Shown: positions 43,332-52,441, counted from the stretch's first letter. The stretch is DNA of 64,000 nt from Abiotrophia sp. HMSC24B09 (GCF_001815865.1 NZ_KV822210.1:56138-120137), one strand, 5' to 3'. Numbers and translations: made by a program. Notes: generated from the letters alone by a model not told the origin.

Positions 43332-43385
43332 CTATAGTTTGTCGCAAAAGGTCTATATTTTGTACAGTCAGGGTCATGCTATAAT
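43332..43385 (+). promoter_or_regulatory. GH1-ROK promoter with 21-bp-spaced direct repeats
   Basis: CTATAGTTTGT (43332-43342) and CTATATTTTGT (43353-43363) are direct repeats exactly 21 bp apart, ending 16 bp before TATAAT (43380-43385); the -35 is poor. This is the usual arrangement for an AraC-type activator and matches the sites at 45887-45918. Confidence 0.6.
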
Positions 43386-43403
43386 AAGGGTGAGGTGATG
43401 ACG

Positions 43404-44813
43404 ATGAAAGTAACATTTCCAGTAGATTTTTGGTGGGGTGGGGCAACTTCTGGCCCACAAAATGAAGGGCGATTCCATAAACCCCATGTCAATGTATTCG
43501 ATTATCATTATGATACCAAGCCGGAAGATTTCTTCCGCTATGTTGGGCCGGATGTGGCATCCGATTTCTACCATTTATATGAGTCTGATATCGCCCTGTT
43601 CAAGGAGTTAGGGTTTAATAGTTTGCGGACCTCCATTCAATGGACCCGCTTGATTGATGATTTAGAGGAAGGAAGCTTGAATCCAAAGGGAGTAGCTTAC
43701 TACAACCGGGTCATTGATGCCCTCATGGCTGCCGGCATTCGGCCGATTATCAATCTTCACCACTTTGATTTACCAATCGAACTCTATGAGCGTTACGGTG
43801 GTTGGGAGTCCAAGCATGTCGTAGAGCTTTTTGTGAAATTTGCGTGCCGGGCCTTTGAGTGTTTCGGTGATCGTGTAACGGACTGGATGACCTTCAATGA
43901 ACCCATGGTAGTCGTAGAAGGCCAGTATCTCTATGGTTTCCACTATCCTATGTTGGTAGATGGCAAGAAGGCGGTTCAAGTAGCCTATAACCTACAATTA
44001 GCCTCTGCCAAGGCCATTCAAGCCTACCGCCAAATCAATCAAAATCCGCAAGGTCGGGTCACCATTGCTCTTAACCTAACGCCGGCTTATCCAGCTAGCC
44101 AATCTGAAGAAGATTTGGCGGCGGCACATTTTGCCAACTTATTTGTCAACCGCCTCTTCTTAGATGCTTCCGTTAAGGGGGAGTTTCCAGAGGAATTAGT
44201 GGCCATTCTGGCTAAAGATGGTGTGTTATGGGAATCGACGCCAGAAGAGTTAGCCATTATCCGCGACAATCGCGTGGATTATATCGGGGTTAACTACTAC
44301 CACCCTCATCGGGTCAAGGCGCCAGAAATTTCGCCTAACAGTTTAACGGTTGACTGGATGCCGCAACGCTACTTTAACGATTATCAAATGCCAGGTCGGC
44401 GTATGAATGTGGACAAAGGCTGGGAAATCTATCCTCAAGCTCTCTATGATATTGCTAAGAACCTTCAAGACAATTATGATAATATCCCTTGGTTCGTCTC
44501 CGAGAACGGGATTGGCGTTTCGCGTGAGGAGCGCTATCTGGATCAGAAAGGGATTATCCAGGATCAGTATCGGATTCAGTTCTTCAGCGAACATCTCTAC
44601 TGGCTTAACCAGGCCATGCAAGAAGGGGCCAACTGCTTTGGCTACCATGTCTGGACACCAGTCGACGGTTGGTCCTGGCTCAATGCCTACAAGAACCGCT
44701 ATGGCTTAATCTCTAACGATATTCATACCCAGACCCGGACCGTCAAACAATCCGGCTGGTGGTTCAAAGATTTAACTGCTAATCATGAATTTGAATGGGA
44801 GGAAATGACATGA
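43404..44813 (+). CDS. Glycoside hydrolase family 1 beta-glycosidase
   Basis: A 469-residue cytosolic GH1 enzyme. The acid/base glutamate is in WMTFNEPMVV (about residue 165) and the nucleophile in WFVSENGIGVS (about residue 366), where ENG is preceded by serine and not threonine. The N-terminal FPVDFWWGGATSGPQNEG is the second family signature. It lacks residues typical of 6-phospho-beta-glucosidases that I can recognise, so an unphosphorylated beta-glucoside or beta-mannoside is plausible. ATG 43404 is chosen for spacing to GAGGTGA. It overlaps the ROK gene by 4 nt. Confidence 0.92.
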   Translation: MKVTFPVDFWWGGATSGPQNEGRFHKPHVNVFDYHYDTKPEDFFRYVGPDVASDFYHLYESDIALFKELGFNSLRTSIQWTRLIDDLEEGSLNPKGVAYYNRVIDALMAAGIRPIINLHHFDLPIELYERYGGWESKHVVELFVKFACRAFECFGDRVTDWMTFNEPMVVVEGQYLYGFHYPMLVDGKKAVQVAYNLQLASAKAIQAYRQINQNPQGRVTIALNLTPAYPASQSEEDLAAAHFANLFVNRLFLDASVKGEFPEELVAILAKDGVLWESTPEELAIIRDNRVDYIGVNYYHPHRVKAPEISPNSLTVDWMPQRYFNDYQMPGRRMNVDKGWEIYPQALYDIAKNLQDNYDNIPWFVSENGIGVSREERYLDQKGIIQDQYRIQFFSEHLYWLNQAMQEGANCFGYHVWTPVDGWSWLNAYKNRYGLISNDIHTQTRTVKQSGWWFKDLTANHEFEWEEMT

Positions 44814-45670
44814 CCGAGCAACTACTAGTTTGCGATGTCGGGGGAACAAGCGTGAAGTATGGCATCTTTGATGGGCAAGTCTTGAGCCATCAAGGGAAGT
44901 TTCCCACGCCAGAAACTTGGGAGGGACTCCAGTCCGAGCTTGCTAAACTCCGCCAAGAATTGGACGTGCCTATCAAAGGAATTGGCTTTTCCGTGCCAGG
45001 GAGCGTTTTGCCGGACAAGGGCCTTATCGAAGGCATTAGTGCCGTCCCTTATATCCATCATCGGCCTTTTGTTAAAGAAATGACCCAGGCCTTCCAAGTG
45101 CCTATCACCATTGAAAATGACGCCAACTGTGCGGCGGTAGCTGAAGTTCATTCAGGAGCTGCTCAGGGAGCCCAAGCCGCCGCCCTCCTAGTCTTAGGAT
45201 CTGGTATTGGGGGCGCCCTAGTCTTAAATGGCCAGCTTTACCGGGGGCCAGGGGGCTTTGCTGGTGAGTTTGGTTATGGCATGGTCGACTTTAGTCGCCG
45301 GGTCAGCCCAACCATGAGCCCGGTCAATGTGGCACGGCGTTATAATGGGTCGAGCGACTTCAAGGCCCTTTTGGAACTGGCGGAACAAGGCTATCCAGAA
45401 GCTAAGGAAGCCGTCGATCAAATGGTAGATGACTTGGCTCTCTTGATTCATAATCTCTACGTCTTCATGGATTTGCCACTTATTTTGATTGGGGGGGCCT
45501 TGTCAGGCAATCAGGACTTCAGCCGGGCACTGGAAGAAAGGGTCAAGGCCTTCTTAGAAGCGTCTGAAGTTCCCCATCATCCTCAGGTACGTTCTTGTGC
45601 CCATCAAGCAGATGCTAATCTGATTGGGGCAGGAGTAACCTGGTTGGCAGCAGCTGAACTTAGTGAGTAG
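44810..45670 (+). CDS. ROK family sugar kinase
   Basis: A 286-residue kinase. The phosphate loop is VCDVGGTSVKYGIFDG at residues 7-22, the catalytic aspartate is in IENDANCAAVAEVHSG near residue 103, and GSGIGGALVLNGQLYRG follows. The cysteine-rich zinc motif of glucokinase-like ROK proteins is absent (GEFGYGMVDFSRR stands there), as in beta-glucoside kinases. The start ATGA overlaps the GH1 stop, so the two act together: the hydrolase releases a sugar and this protein phosphorylates it. Confidence 0.9.
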   Translation: MTEQLLVCDVGGTSVKYGIFDGQVLSHQGKFPTPETWEGLQSELAKLRQELDVPIKGIGFSVPGSVLPDKGLIEGISAVPYIHHRPFVKEMTQAFQVPITIENDANCAAVAEVHSGAAQGAQAAALLVLGSGIGGALVLNGQLYRGPGGFAGEFGYGMVDFSRRVSPTMSPVNVARRYNGSSDFKALLELAEQGYPEAKEAVDQMVDDLALLIHNLYVFMDLPLILIGGALSGNQDFSRALEERVKAFLEASEVPHHPQVRSCAHQADANLIGAGVTWLAAAELSE

Positions 45671-45710
45671 CCTGGCTTCCAAGGAGTCTAACTCGTTTAG
45701 CTTATATTTC

Positions 45711-45737
45711 AGGCATGACTGAAGTCATGCCTTTTTA
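45711..45737 (+). terminator. Rho-independent terminator
   Basis: AGGCATGACT and AGTCATGCCT pair around GA, followed by TTTTTA. Confidence 0.9.
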
Positions 45738-45886
45738 CTTTGATCTAACGCGACCATAAAGTCTAGTAAAATATCTGCTTAATTTAAGAGCGAGAGAGGG
45801 CCTTAAAAAGTACAAGTTAGTTGCTAGAGTCTCGGGCGAAATAACTATTTGCCTATACGGGTTTAGTGCACAATGTATGATTTAAT

Positions 45887-45918
45887 ACCTATAATTTTTA
45901 ATAAATTACCTATGATTT
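45887..45918 (+). promoter_or_regulatory. 21-bp-spaced direct repeats upstream of the importer operon
   Basis: ACCTATAATTT (45887-45897) and ACCTATGATTT (45908-45918) are direct repeats offset by exactly 21 bp, with a third weaker copy TATGATTT at 45876-45883. They resemble the pair at 43332-43363 and are candidate sites for the response regulator encoded at 54098. Confidence 0.6.
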
Positions 45919-45946
45919 GAGGATAGGAAGTCAGGGGCAATTGGCG

Positions 45947-45972
45947 TATAATACAAACTGTAAACGTTAACA
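45947..45972 (+). promoter_or_regulatory. Importer promoter -10 and consensus cre site
   Basis: TATAAT (45947-45952) has no good -35. TGTAAACGTTAACA (45959-45972) matches the cre consensus TGWNANCGNTNWCA at every position and lies just downstream of the start point, where CcpA would block transcription when a preferred sugar is present. Confidence 0.78.
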
Positions 45973-45988
45973 GAAAAGAGGAGTGACA

Positions 45989-46945
45989 ATGGAAGCAGCG
46001 AAAAAAGCTAAAAGCTCCAAAAAACGACGCAAATGGAAACAAAATATACCCTTGCTTATTATGACTTTACCGGGGCTGATTTGGCTCATTTTTTTCTACT
46101 ATATTCCAGTATTGGGGAACGTGGTGGCCTTTAAGCAGTTCCGTTTCTCCAAGGGAGGATTTGTTCAGTCTATCCTCGACAGTAAATGGGTAGGGTTCGC
46201 CAACTTTAACTACCTATTTTCAAGTTCTAAGGCCTATCTTATTACCCGGAACACTGTCTTATACAACCTAGCCTTCATTATTATTGGCCTTATCTTCGCC
46301 GTTATGTTTGCGATTATTCTTAGCCAATTACGTAGTAAGCTTTTGGTTAAGACCATTCAAACCTCCATGCTCTTACCTTATTTCTTGTCATGGGTTATCA
46401 TCAGTATTTTCGTCTTAACCTTCCTGTCTACGGACCGCGGGCTATTGAACCAAATGTTAGGGGATATGGGCATGAAGGCCGACACTAACTGGTATACAAC
46501 GCCTGACATGTGGCCACCATTCCTTGTCTTCATGGGGATTTGGAAAGGGATTGGTTATTCTTCCATTATCTACTTCGCGACCATTGTGGGGATTGACCGG
46601 ACCTACTATGAAGCCGCCCAAATGGATGGGGCCAGCAAGTGGGACCAAATTCGCCACGTTGTGATTCCGCATTTGGTACCAATGATGATTATTCTGGTTA
46701 TCTTGGGGATTGGGAACATCTTCCGGGCCGACTTCGGTCTCTTCTACCAAGTGCCACTTCAATCTGGTCCACTTAAGAATGTGACGTCCGTCTTAGATAC
46801 CTATATCTATGATGGTTTGAAAAACGCAGGGAACCTGGGGATGACCACCGCAGCCGGGCTTTATCAGTCCTTCGTTGGTTTCATCTTGTTGCTGTCAGCT
46901 AACTTGATTGTGCGCAAGATTGATCCAGATTCTGCTTTATTCTAG
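45989..46945 (+). CDS. Carbohydrate ABC transporter permease (LplB-like)
   Basis: A 318-residue permease with six transmembrane segments after a basic N-terminus (KKAKSSKKRRKWKQ). The EAA loop is YYEAAQMDGASKWDQIRHVV near residue 205, which docks on a shared ATPase. No ATPase gene is nearby; this class commonly uses an MsmK-type ATPase from elsewhere in the genome. AGAGGAG lies 5 nt before ATG 45989. It pairs with the next permease. Confidence 0.92.
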   Translation: MEAAKKAKSSKKRRKWKQNIPLLIMTLPGLIWLIFFYYIPVLGNVVAFKQFRFSKGGFVQSILDSKWVGFANFNYLFSSSKAYLITRNTVLYNLAFIIIGLIFAVMFAIILSQLRSKLLVKTIQTSMLLPYFLSWVIISIFVLTFLSTDRGLLNQMLGDMGMKADTNWYTTPDMWPPFLVFMGIWKGIGYSSIIYFATIVGIDRTYYEAAQMDGASKWDQIRHVVIPHLVPMMIILVILGIGNIFRADFGLFYQVPLQSGPLKNVTSVLDTYIYDGLKNAGNLGMTTAAGLYQSFVGFILLLSANLIVRKIDPDSALF

Positions 46946-46956
46946 GAGGTGCCACC

Positions 46957-47877
46957 ATGACTCAGACCAAGAAAAAACTGGGTAAGGTATCGGTGGATAC
47001 CTTCGGCCCCAAAGCTAACTTCTTCTTCAGTCTTCTGATGACCTTGGTTGGTTTGACGGGTGTCTTTCCCTTCATCTTTGTTATCATCTTATCGCTGACC
47101 GATGAAAACTCTATTGTGCGGAACGGCTATCGCTTGATTCCGGATGCCTGGTCTACAGCAGGTTACGAGTATCTCTTTACGCAAAGTTCTACCATCGTCA
47201 ATGCCTTTATGGTGACGGTCTTCGTGACCGTGGTTGGGACCTTGATTAACGTAACAGTTACGTCGACTTATGCCTATGCCTTATCACGACCTTACTTCAT
47301 CTTCCGCCGCTTCTTCCTCTTCATCATTTTGGTGACCATGTTGGTAGGGGCTGGGATGGTGCCAAGCTATATCGTGATGACTTCCTTACTCAAGCTAAGA
47401 AACTCTATCTGGGCCTTGATCTTGCCAATGGCCTTGAGTCCATTCAACGTCATCATCATGCGGACCTTCTTCCGCAAGTCTATTCCTGAATCTATCATTG
47501 AATCCGCTCGGATTGACGGGGCAGGCGAATTTCGGATTTTCCGCCAAATCGTCCTACCACTGGCCATCCCAGGGATCGCAACTATCTCTCTCTTTGCGGC
47601 TATTGGTTTTTGGAACGACTGGTTTAGCGCTTTGCTTTACTTAGATGATCAAAACCTCTTCCCACTGCAATATGTCTTGATGCAAATCCAAGCCAATATT
47701 GACTATATCGTTAAAAATGCTGCCCAAGGGGCTTCGGCCGTATCGGGCGTCTCGATTCCGCGGGAAGCAACGCGTATGGCCATGGTGGTTATCTCAACCC
47801 TGCCAATCGCCTTAAGCTATCCTTTCTTCCAGAAATACTTTATTTCTGGTTTAACCATCGGTGGCGTCAAGGAATAG
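46957..47877 (+). CDS. Carbohydrate ABC transporter permease (LplC/YtcP-like)
   Basis: A 306-residue permease with six transmembrane segments. The EAA loop is IIESARIDGAGEFRIFRQIV near residue 178, and the protein ends in PFFQKYFISGLTIGGVKE, a hallmark of this permease class. AGGAGGTG precedes the ATG, 11 nt after the first permease. The two form the membrane channel for the sugar delivered by the binding protein encoded next. Confidence 0.93.
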   Translation: MTQTKKKLGKVSVDTFGPKANFFFSLLMTLVGLTGVFPFIFVIILSLTDENSIVRNGYRLIPDAWSTAGYEYLFTQSSTIVNAFMVTVFVTVVGTLINVTVTSTYAYALSRPYFIFRRFFLFIILVTMLVGAGMVPSYIVMTSLLKLRNSIWALILPMALSPFNVIIMRTFFRKSIPESIIESARIDGAGEFRIFRQIVLPLAIPGIATISLFAAIGFWNDWFSALLYLDDQNLFPLQYVLMQIQANIDYIVKNAAQGASAVSGVSIPREATRMAMVVISTLPIALSYPFFQKYFISGLTIGGVKE

Positions 47878-47936
47878 ACGTGTCCACTCCATTCTTACAG
47901 GTAATAACAATATAAAAATTTTAGGAGGAATCCACA

Positions 47937-49391
47937 ATGAAAATGAAACGTCTTGTACGTAATATGGCTATGTCTGCTTTAGCAGCAGTATCGGTAGCTT
48001 CTGTCTTCACTCCAGCTGTTAAAGCTGAAGAGCCAACTACTATCACCATGTACCAAATCGGGACACCACCTGATAACTTGGATCAACTTTTGGCTAAAGT
48101 TAACGAAGCTTTCGTTCGTGACTTAAACCTTAAACTTGAAATCCGCTACCTAGGTTGGGGTGAGTACGATGACAAGATGAACGTGATGACCAACTCAGGT
48201 GAAAAATACGACATCGCACGTGCCTCTGGCTACATCCAAAATGCTTCAAAAGGCGCTTATGCTGACTTGACTGACTTAATCAAAGAACACGCTCAAGACT
48301 CCTTCAAGTACTTAGATGAAGCTTACATCAAAGGGAACACAGTTGACGGCAAGATGTATGCTTTCCCAGTGAACGGGAACGTTTATGCGCAAGAGTTCTA
48401 CACCTTCAACCCAACCTTCTTGAAGAAATATGACCTCAAATTAGACGGTATCAAAGAACTCAAAGATGTAGAACCTCTCTTACAAACCATTAAAGACAAA
48501 GAACCTAGTGTAGCACCTTTAGCTGCAGGTCGTGGCTGGCGTGTAGGGCATGACTTTGACTATGTCATTGGGGATGCTGTACCACTCGGGGTTTACCTCA
48601 AAGGCGATACTGCCAAAATTGTGAACCCTTATGAAGAAACAGATGCCTTCATTCCAGAAATCAAGGTAATGCACGAATTCTACAAGAAAGGCTTCGTACC
48701 TAAAGACGCTGCCACTTCTGACCAAGGTTACCCATTAGATGCTGATACTTGGTTCATGCGTCGTGAAACAGTAGGGCCACGTGACTACGGTAACTACTTA
48801 CTCCGTGCTGTTTCTGGTAAAGCCTTAGAAATCGTGCCTCACGGCGACACCATTATCAAGACTAACGCTCAAGCACGCATGTCTAACTTCGTTATCGCTC
48901 AAAACTCTGATCACGTTGAAGAGTCAGTTAAATTGCTTAACTACATCAACTCTAAACCAGAAATCATGAACACCTTGGTTTACGGTCTAGAAGGCGAGAA
49001 CTGGGAAAAAGTTGGCGAAGACAAGATCAAACTCTTGCCTAAGTACAACGAAGGTGCAACTCACATGTCTGCATGGAACACAGGGAACGCTGCCTTGCTT
49101 TACAAAGATGAACGCATCACACCAGAACAATTGGCTGCTTCTGAAAAAGGCTTGAAAGAAGCAACAGAGTCTCCACTCTTAGGTTTCAACTTCAACCAAG
49201 AACCTGTAGCGGACGAAATTGCTAACGTCAACAACGTCGTTAACGAATATGTTGCAGGTCTCCACACTGGTACTGTTGACCCTGAAAAAGTCTTACCTGA
49301 GTTCAACAAAGCTTTGAAAGACGCAGGTATTGATAAGATCAAGGAAGAAATGCAACGTCAATACGACGAATTCTTGAAAAACAAAAACTAA
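47937..49391 (+). CDS. Extracellular sugar-binding protein of the importer
   Basis: A 484-residue family 1-type binding protein. The signal peptide (residues 1-30) ends in PAVKA/EEP with no lipobox cysteine, so it should be released by signal peptidase I. The mature part has the YLGWGEYDDKMNVMTNSGEKYDI pattern (quoted here only for YLGWGEYDDKMNVM) of large-oligosaccharide-binding proteins; the length fits bulky ligands. Codon use is optimised, suggesting high expression. AGGAGG lies 8 nt before the ATG. How a free binding protein stays near the membrane is an open question. Confidence 0.88.
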   Translation: MKMKRLVRNMAMSALAAVSVASVFTPAVKAEEPTTITMYQIGTPPDNLDQLLAKVNEAFVRDLNLKLEIRYLGWGEYDDKMNVMTNSGEKYDIARASGYIQNASKGAYADLTDLIKEHAQDSFKYLDEAYIKGNTVDGKMYAFPVNGNVYAQEFYTFNPTFLKKYDLKLDGIKELKDVEPLLQTIKDKEPSVAPLAAGRGWRVGHDFDYVIGDAVPLGVYLKGDTAKIVNPYEETDAFIPEIKVMHEFYKKGFVPKDAATSDQGYPLDADTWFMRRETVGPRDYGNYLLRAVSGKALEIVPHGDTIIKTNAQARMSNFVIAQNSDHVEESVKLLNYINSKPEIMNTLVYGLEGENWEKVGEDKIKLLPKYNEGATHMSAWNTGNAALLYKDERITPEQLAASEKGLKEATESPLLGFNFNQEPVADEIANVNNVVNEYVAGLHTGTVDPEKVLPEFNKALKDAGIDKIKEEMQRQYDEFLKNKN

Positions 49392-49408
49392 TGCCTAATG
49401 AATGAGGC

Positions 49409-49440
49409 GAGGCTGGGACTCAGTTCCAGCCTCTTGTTGT
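49409..49440 (+). terminator. Terminator after the binding-protein gene
   Basis: GAGGCTGG pairs with CCAGCCTC, with inner pairing GA/TT, followed by TTGTTGTT. The imperfect T-run may allow some read-through into the GH92 gene. Confidence 0.75.
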
Positions 49441-49451
49441 TAAAAGACGGC

Positions 49452-49521
49452 TCAATCCTTGCGGCTCGAAAGCAGAAGGCGGGAGCTTTTGCACTCCCTC
49501 GTATCAAAGATTAAGGATTGA
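49452..49521 (+). repeat. Stem-loop region before the GH92 gene
   Basis: TCAATCCTT (49452-49460) pairs with AAGGATTGA (49513-49521), enclosing an inner hairpin GGGAG/CTCCC (49481-49485, 49494-49498). It ends just before the GH92 ribosome site, so it could tune read-through, mRNA decay or translation. Confidence 0.5.
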
Positions 49522-49539
49522 AAGAAAGGAAGAAAAGAG

Positions 49540-51822
49540 ATGTCAGCTCCTTACCAAACCATTGATACCCGTTGGGGGACGCGGAATAGTCACCGCTTAG
49601 GTCAGGGCAACACCCTGCCTTATACTGGGGTGCCCTTTGGCATGAACCATTTTGTTTTGGAGACTCGGCCTGGGGAACCACGCTTTTTCCATCCGGAAGA
49701 TGGGACTGCCTTTGGGATTCGTTTGACCCACCAACCCAGTCCCTGGATGGGCGACTTTGCCTGGGTGACTTGGCAGGTGGCCTGCCTAACGGATAAGGAG
49801 TGGGGTCAACTTAAGAGTCCGTTGTCGGCTGAGGCCAGTCGAGAACTAGCGAGTTCTGGCTATCGCGGTGATCTAGCTCAATTTCGGCCGGGCTTTTTGT
49901 CCTACCAACGTTTGCGGGATGGTTTGCAGGTGGCTTGTTGTCCAACGCGGGATGGGGCCAGTCTTAAGGTGACACCTAACCGGCGCTATCCTAAGGGGCA
50001 TTGGGTCATGAGCTTGATTTTGGCCCAAAGTGGTTGGTATGAGTTAGAGGGTCATCAGCTGACTTTCTACACCAATCAGCTGGCAGGGTCTAAGTACGGT
50101 CAGTATGGTCAATATAGCCGGATGCTAGCGCCGGAGGGGGTGACCTTTGAGCTGTGCCAGGTGGTGGATTTGGGAGAGGGTCTCCACCAACTTTGGCTAG
50201 AGTTGGCCGGCATTGAAGCTATCTCAAACCAGTCCTTGCATTTGGAATGGGTGACCTCTTATATTAGTCCAGCCCAGCTGGAGCTTAATTATCGGCAATC
50301 CAATTTCTTCGGCCAGTCCTGGGACCAGCAGTGCGCACAGACAGAGGCAGCGTGGGAGGACTATCTAAGCCGTTTGACAGTTAGTCATCGAGAGGCCAAG
50401 CTAGTCGATCGATTTTATCATTGTCTCTATCGGACGGCCACCTTCCCTCAGGCGGCCTATGAGTGGTCGGCGGCCGGGGAGCCTATTCATCAATCGCCTT
50501 ATACGGGGAAGTTGGAGCCTGGCTACTTCTTGACCAATAATGGCTACTGGGACACCTTCCGGACTAATTACCCACTCTATGCCTTAATTGTGCCTGAAAT
50601 GGTGCCACTCTTCCTAGAAGGCATTCTAGCAGTTGCCCGAGAAGATGGCTTCTTGCCTAAATGGTTGTCTCCTGACGAACGGGGGCTTATGCCAGGGACC
50701 TTGGTGGATGCAGTCATTGCGGATGCCGTCGTTAAGGACCTAGTCCCATCAGATTTGGCCCTGGAGCTTTATCAGGCCATGCTTTATACGGCTGAGACAG
50801 AGAGTGTTCACCACTTGGAAGGCCGCCAGGGAGCTAGCGATTATCGTCGCTTGGGCTATTTGCCAGTAAGCGATGGCGAGTCGGTCAATAAAAGTCTGGA
50901 CTACGCCTACAGCGACTTCTGTATTAGTCAGGTAGCCCAGGCCTTGGGCGATTGGGAGAGAGCTAAGGACTACCGCCAACAATCACTCAACTACCGCCAT
51001 CTATTCGATGACGAAACTGGGCTGATGCGGGCCAAGGATCAAGCTGGCCAATTCCTAGGCGACTTTGTCAGCCAAGCCTGGGGTGGCCCTTATACCGAAG
51101 GTTCTGCTTGGCAGCAGTCTTTCGCGGTCTATCATAATTTGGCTGATTTAGTGGCCCTACATGGCGGAGATGCTGCCTTCTACGAGCAGCTGCGGGCTTT
51201 AGTTAATCAACCTGCCAGCTACCGGGTGGATGGCTATGGCTATGAAATTCATGAAATGTTAGAAATGGCCCGTCGCGACTGGGGCCAGCTGGCCCTGTCC
51301 AATCAGCCCAGCTTCCATTTGCCTTACTTGCCAATCTATGCTGGCTACCCACATATGGCCCATCAATTGCTTAAATCGCTCATGCTAGAAGCCTTTAAGT
51401 TGGAAGAAGAGGGCTATATTGGCGACGAGGACAACGGCTCCTTATCAGCCTGGTTTGTTTTGAGTTCTCTTGGAATTTATGCCGTGACCCCAGGGACTAA
51501 TCAATATGTCTTAGGGATCAGTATCTGGGACCAGGCCAGTCTCAACCTAAGTGAGGGACGGGGCTTCCAATGGACTACCCTGAATCCTAGCCAGGTACTC
51601 AATGTGGTTTTGAGCCGCCAATTAAATGGCCAAGATTATGATGCTCACTTCCTGACTTATGAGGATATCATGGCGGGTGGCCAATTAGAGCAAGAGCTAG
51701 GCTTCCTGCCGTCACTGAATCCAACGGAGCCATCTTTAAGACCGTTTTCTCTAGCGCTAAATGGCCAAAGGGAGTATAATAGTCTTGATTGTAAGATAGA
51801 GGAGGAAGCGCATGGAAACTAA
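49540..51822 (+). CDS. Glycoside hydrolase family 92 alpha-mannosidase
   Basis: A 760-residue protein without signal peptide, so probably cytosolic. The N-terminal half is a beta-sandwich-like region with TGVPFGMNHFVLETRPGEPR; the C-terminal half is an alpha/alpha barrel with NNGYWDTFRTNYPLYALI near residue 335 and IGDEDNGSLSAWFVLSSLGI near residue 628, both GH92 signatures. GH92 enzymes are calcium-dependent alpha-mannosidases acting on N-glycan mannose. GAAAGGAAG precedes the ATG. It shares the locus with an importer and a two-component system. Confidence 0.9.
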   Translation: MSAPYQTIDTRWGTRNSHRLGQGNTLPYTGVPFGMNHFVLETRPGEPRFFHPEDGTAFGIRLTHQPSPWMGDFAWVTWQVACLTDKEWGQLKSPLSAEASRELASSGYRGDLAQFRPGFLSYQRLRDGLQVACCPTRDGASLKVTPNRRYPKGHWVMSLILAQSGWYELEGHQLTFYTNQLAGSKYGQYGQYSRMLAPEGVTFELCQVVDLGEGLHQLWLELAGIEAISNQSLHLEWVTSYISPAQLELNYRQSNFFGQSWDQQCAQTEAAWEDYLSRLTVSHREAKLVDRFYHCLYRTATFPQAAYEWSAAGEPIHQSPYTGKLEPGYFLTNNGYWDTFRTNYPLYALIVPEMVPLFLEGILAVAREDGFLPKWLSPDERGLMPGTLVDAVIADAVVKDLVPSDLALELYQAMLYTAETESVHHLEGRQGASDYRRLGYLPVSDGESVNKSLDYAYSDFCISQVAQALGDWERAKDYRQQSLNYRHLFDDETGLMRAKDQAGQFLGDFVSQAWGGPYTEGSAWQQSFAVYHNLADLVALHGGDAAFYEQLRALVNQPASYRVDGYGYEIHEMLEMARRDWGQLALSNQPSFHLPYLPIYAGYPHMAHQLLKSLMLEAFKLEEEGYIGDEDNGSLSAWFVLSSLGIYAVTPGTNQYVLGISIWDQASLNLSEGRGFQWTTLNPSQVLNVVLSRQLNGQDYDAHFLTYEDIMAGGQLEQELGFLPSLNPTEPSLRPFSLALNGQREYNSLDCKIEEEAHGN

Positions 51823-52441
51823 ACTTGTTGAGATGATGATGCGAGTCTACTATTGGATGAAGGGAGCTGCCTTTTTCTGGTTAGGGTGGTTGGCTGGATT
51901 GGGCATTTTTGGCACCATGGCTAGTCTGACGGCCTTAACTGAAGCCCACCAAAGCGCTAAGTGGCGGGCAGACCTGCTAACCTTCTCTGGCTTTTGGGAT
52001 AGCTATAAGGCCAACCGCCGTGATAGTTGGGGCCTTAATCTCTTCTATACCCTCTTGTCTGTTTTCCTGTGCTGGTTGATTTTTATTACGTCTCAAATGC
52101 GGGGTCTGATCTTCTTGGTGGCCCTTGTCATCCAAGTGACCGTTTTAGTCTTAGTGAACCTAGCTTTAGTGGCAGAGAGTCAAATGCGGGTAGTCTACCA
52201 GGGGGAAGCTAGCCAATTCATTAAGTTTAGCTTCTTCCAACTTTTGGTGACGCCACGTCCCAACCTTCTGACCTTGGTTTATAGTTTGGTTATTGTCTGG
52301 GTGGTGATGACCTTCCCCGCCTTGGCCTTTATCTTCGCGGTCCCTCTCTGGGTGACTAGCTTGTCGTCCTTCTATTTGAGAGAATGGCGCCGGCAAGGAG
52401 TGATTCCGCATGAGCCAGAAGAAGAATCCCAATCGCTTTAG
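51812..52441 (+). CDS. DUF624/YesL family membrane protein
   Basis: A 209-residue membrane protein with four to five hydrophobic segments. MRVYYWMKGAAFFWLGWLAG and the late LLVTPRPNLLTLVYSLVI segment fit the YesL family, found with YesM/YesN systems and sugar ABC importers in Firmicutes. Its precise role is unknown. It overlaps GH92 by 11 nt and the kinase gene by 32 nt. Confidence 0.87.
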   Translation: METKLVEMMMRVYYWMKGAAFFWLGWLAGLGIFGTMASLTALTEAHQSAKWRADLLTFSGFWDSYKANRRDSWGLNLFYTLLSVFLCWLIFITSQMRGLIFLVALVIQVTVLVLVNLALVAESQMRVVYQGEASQFIKFSFFQLLVTPRPNLLTLVYSLVIVWVVMTFPALAFIFAVPLWVTSLSSFYLREWRRQGVIPHEPEEESQSL

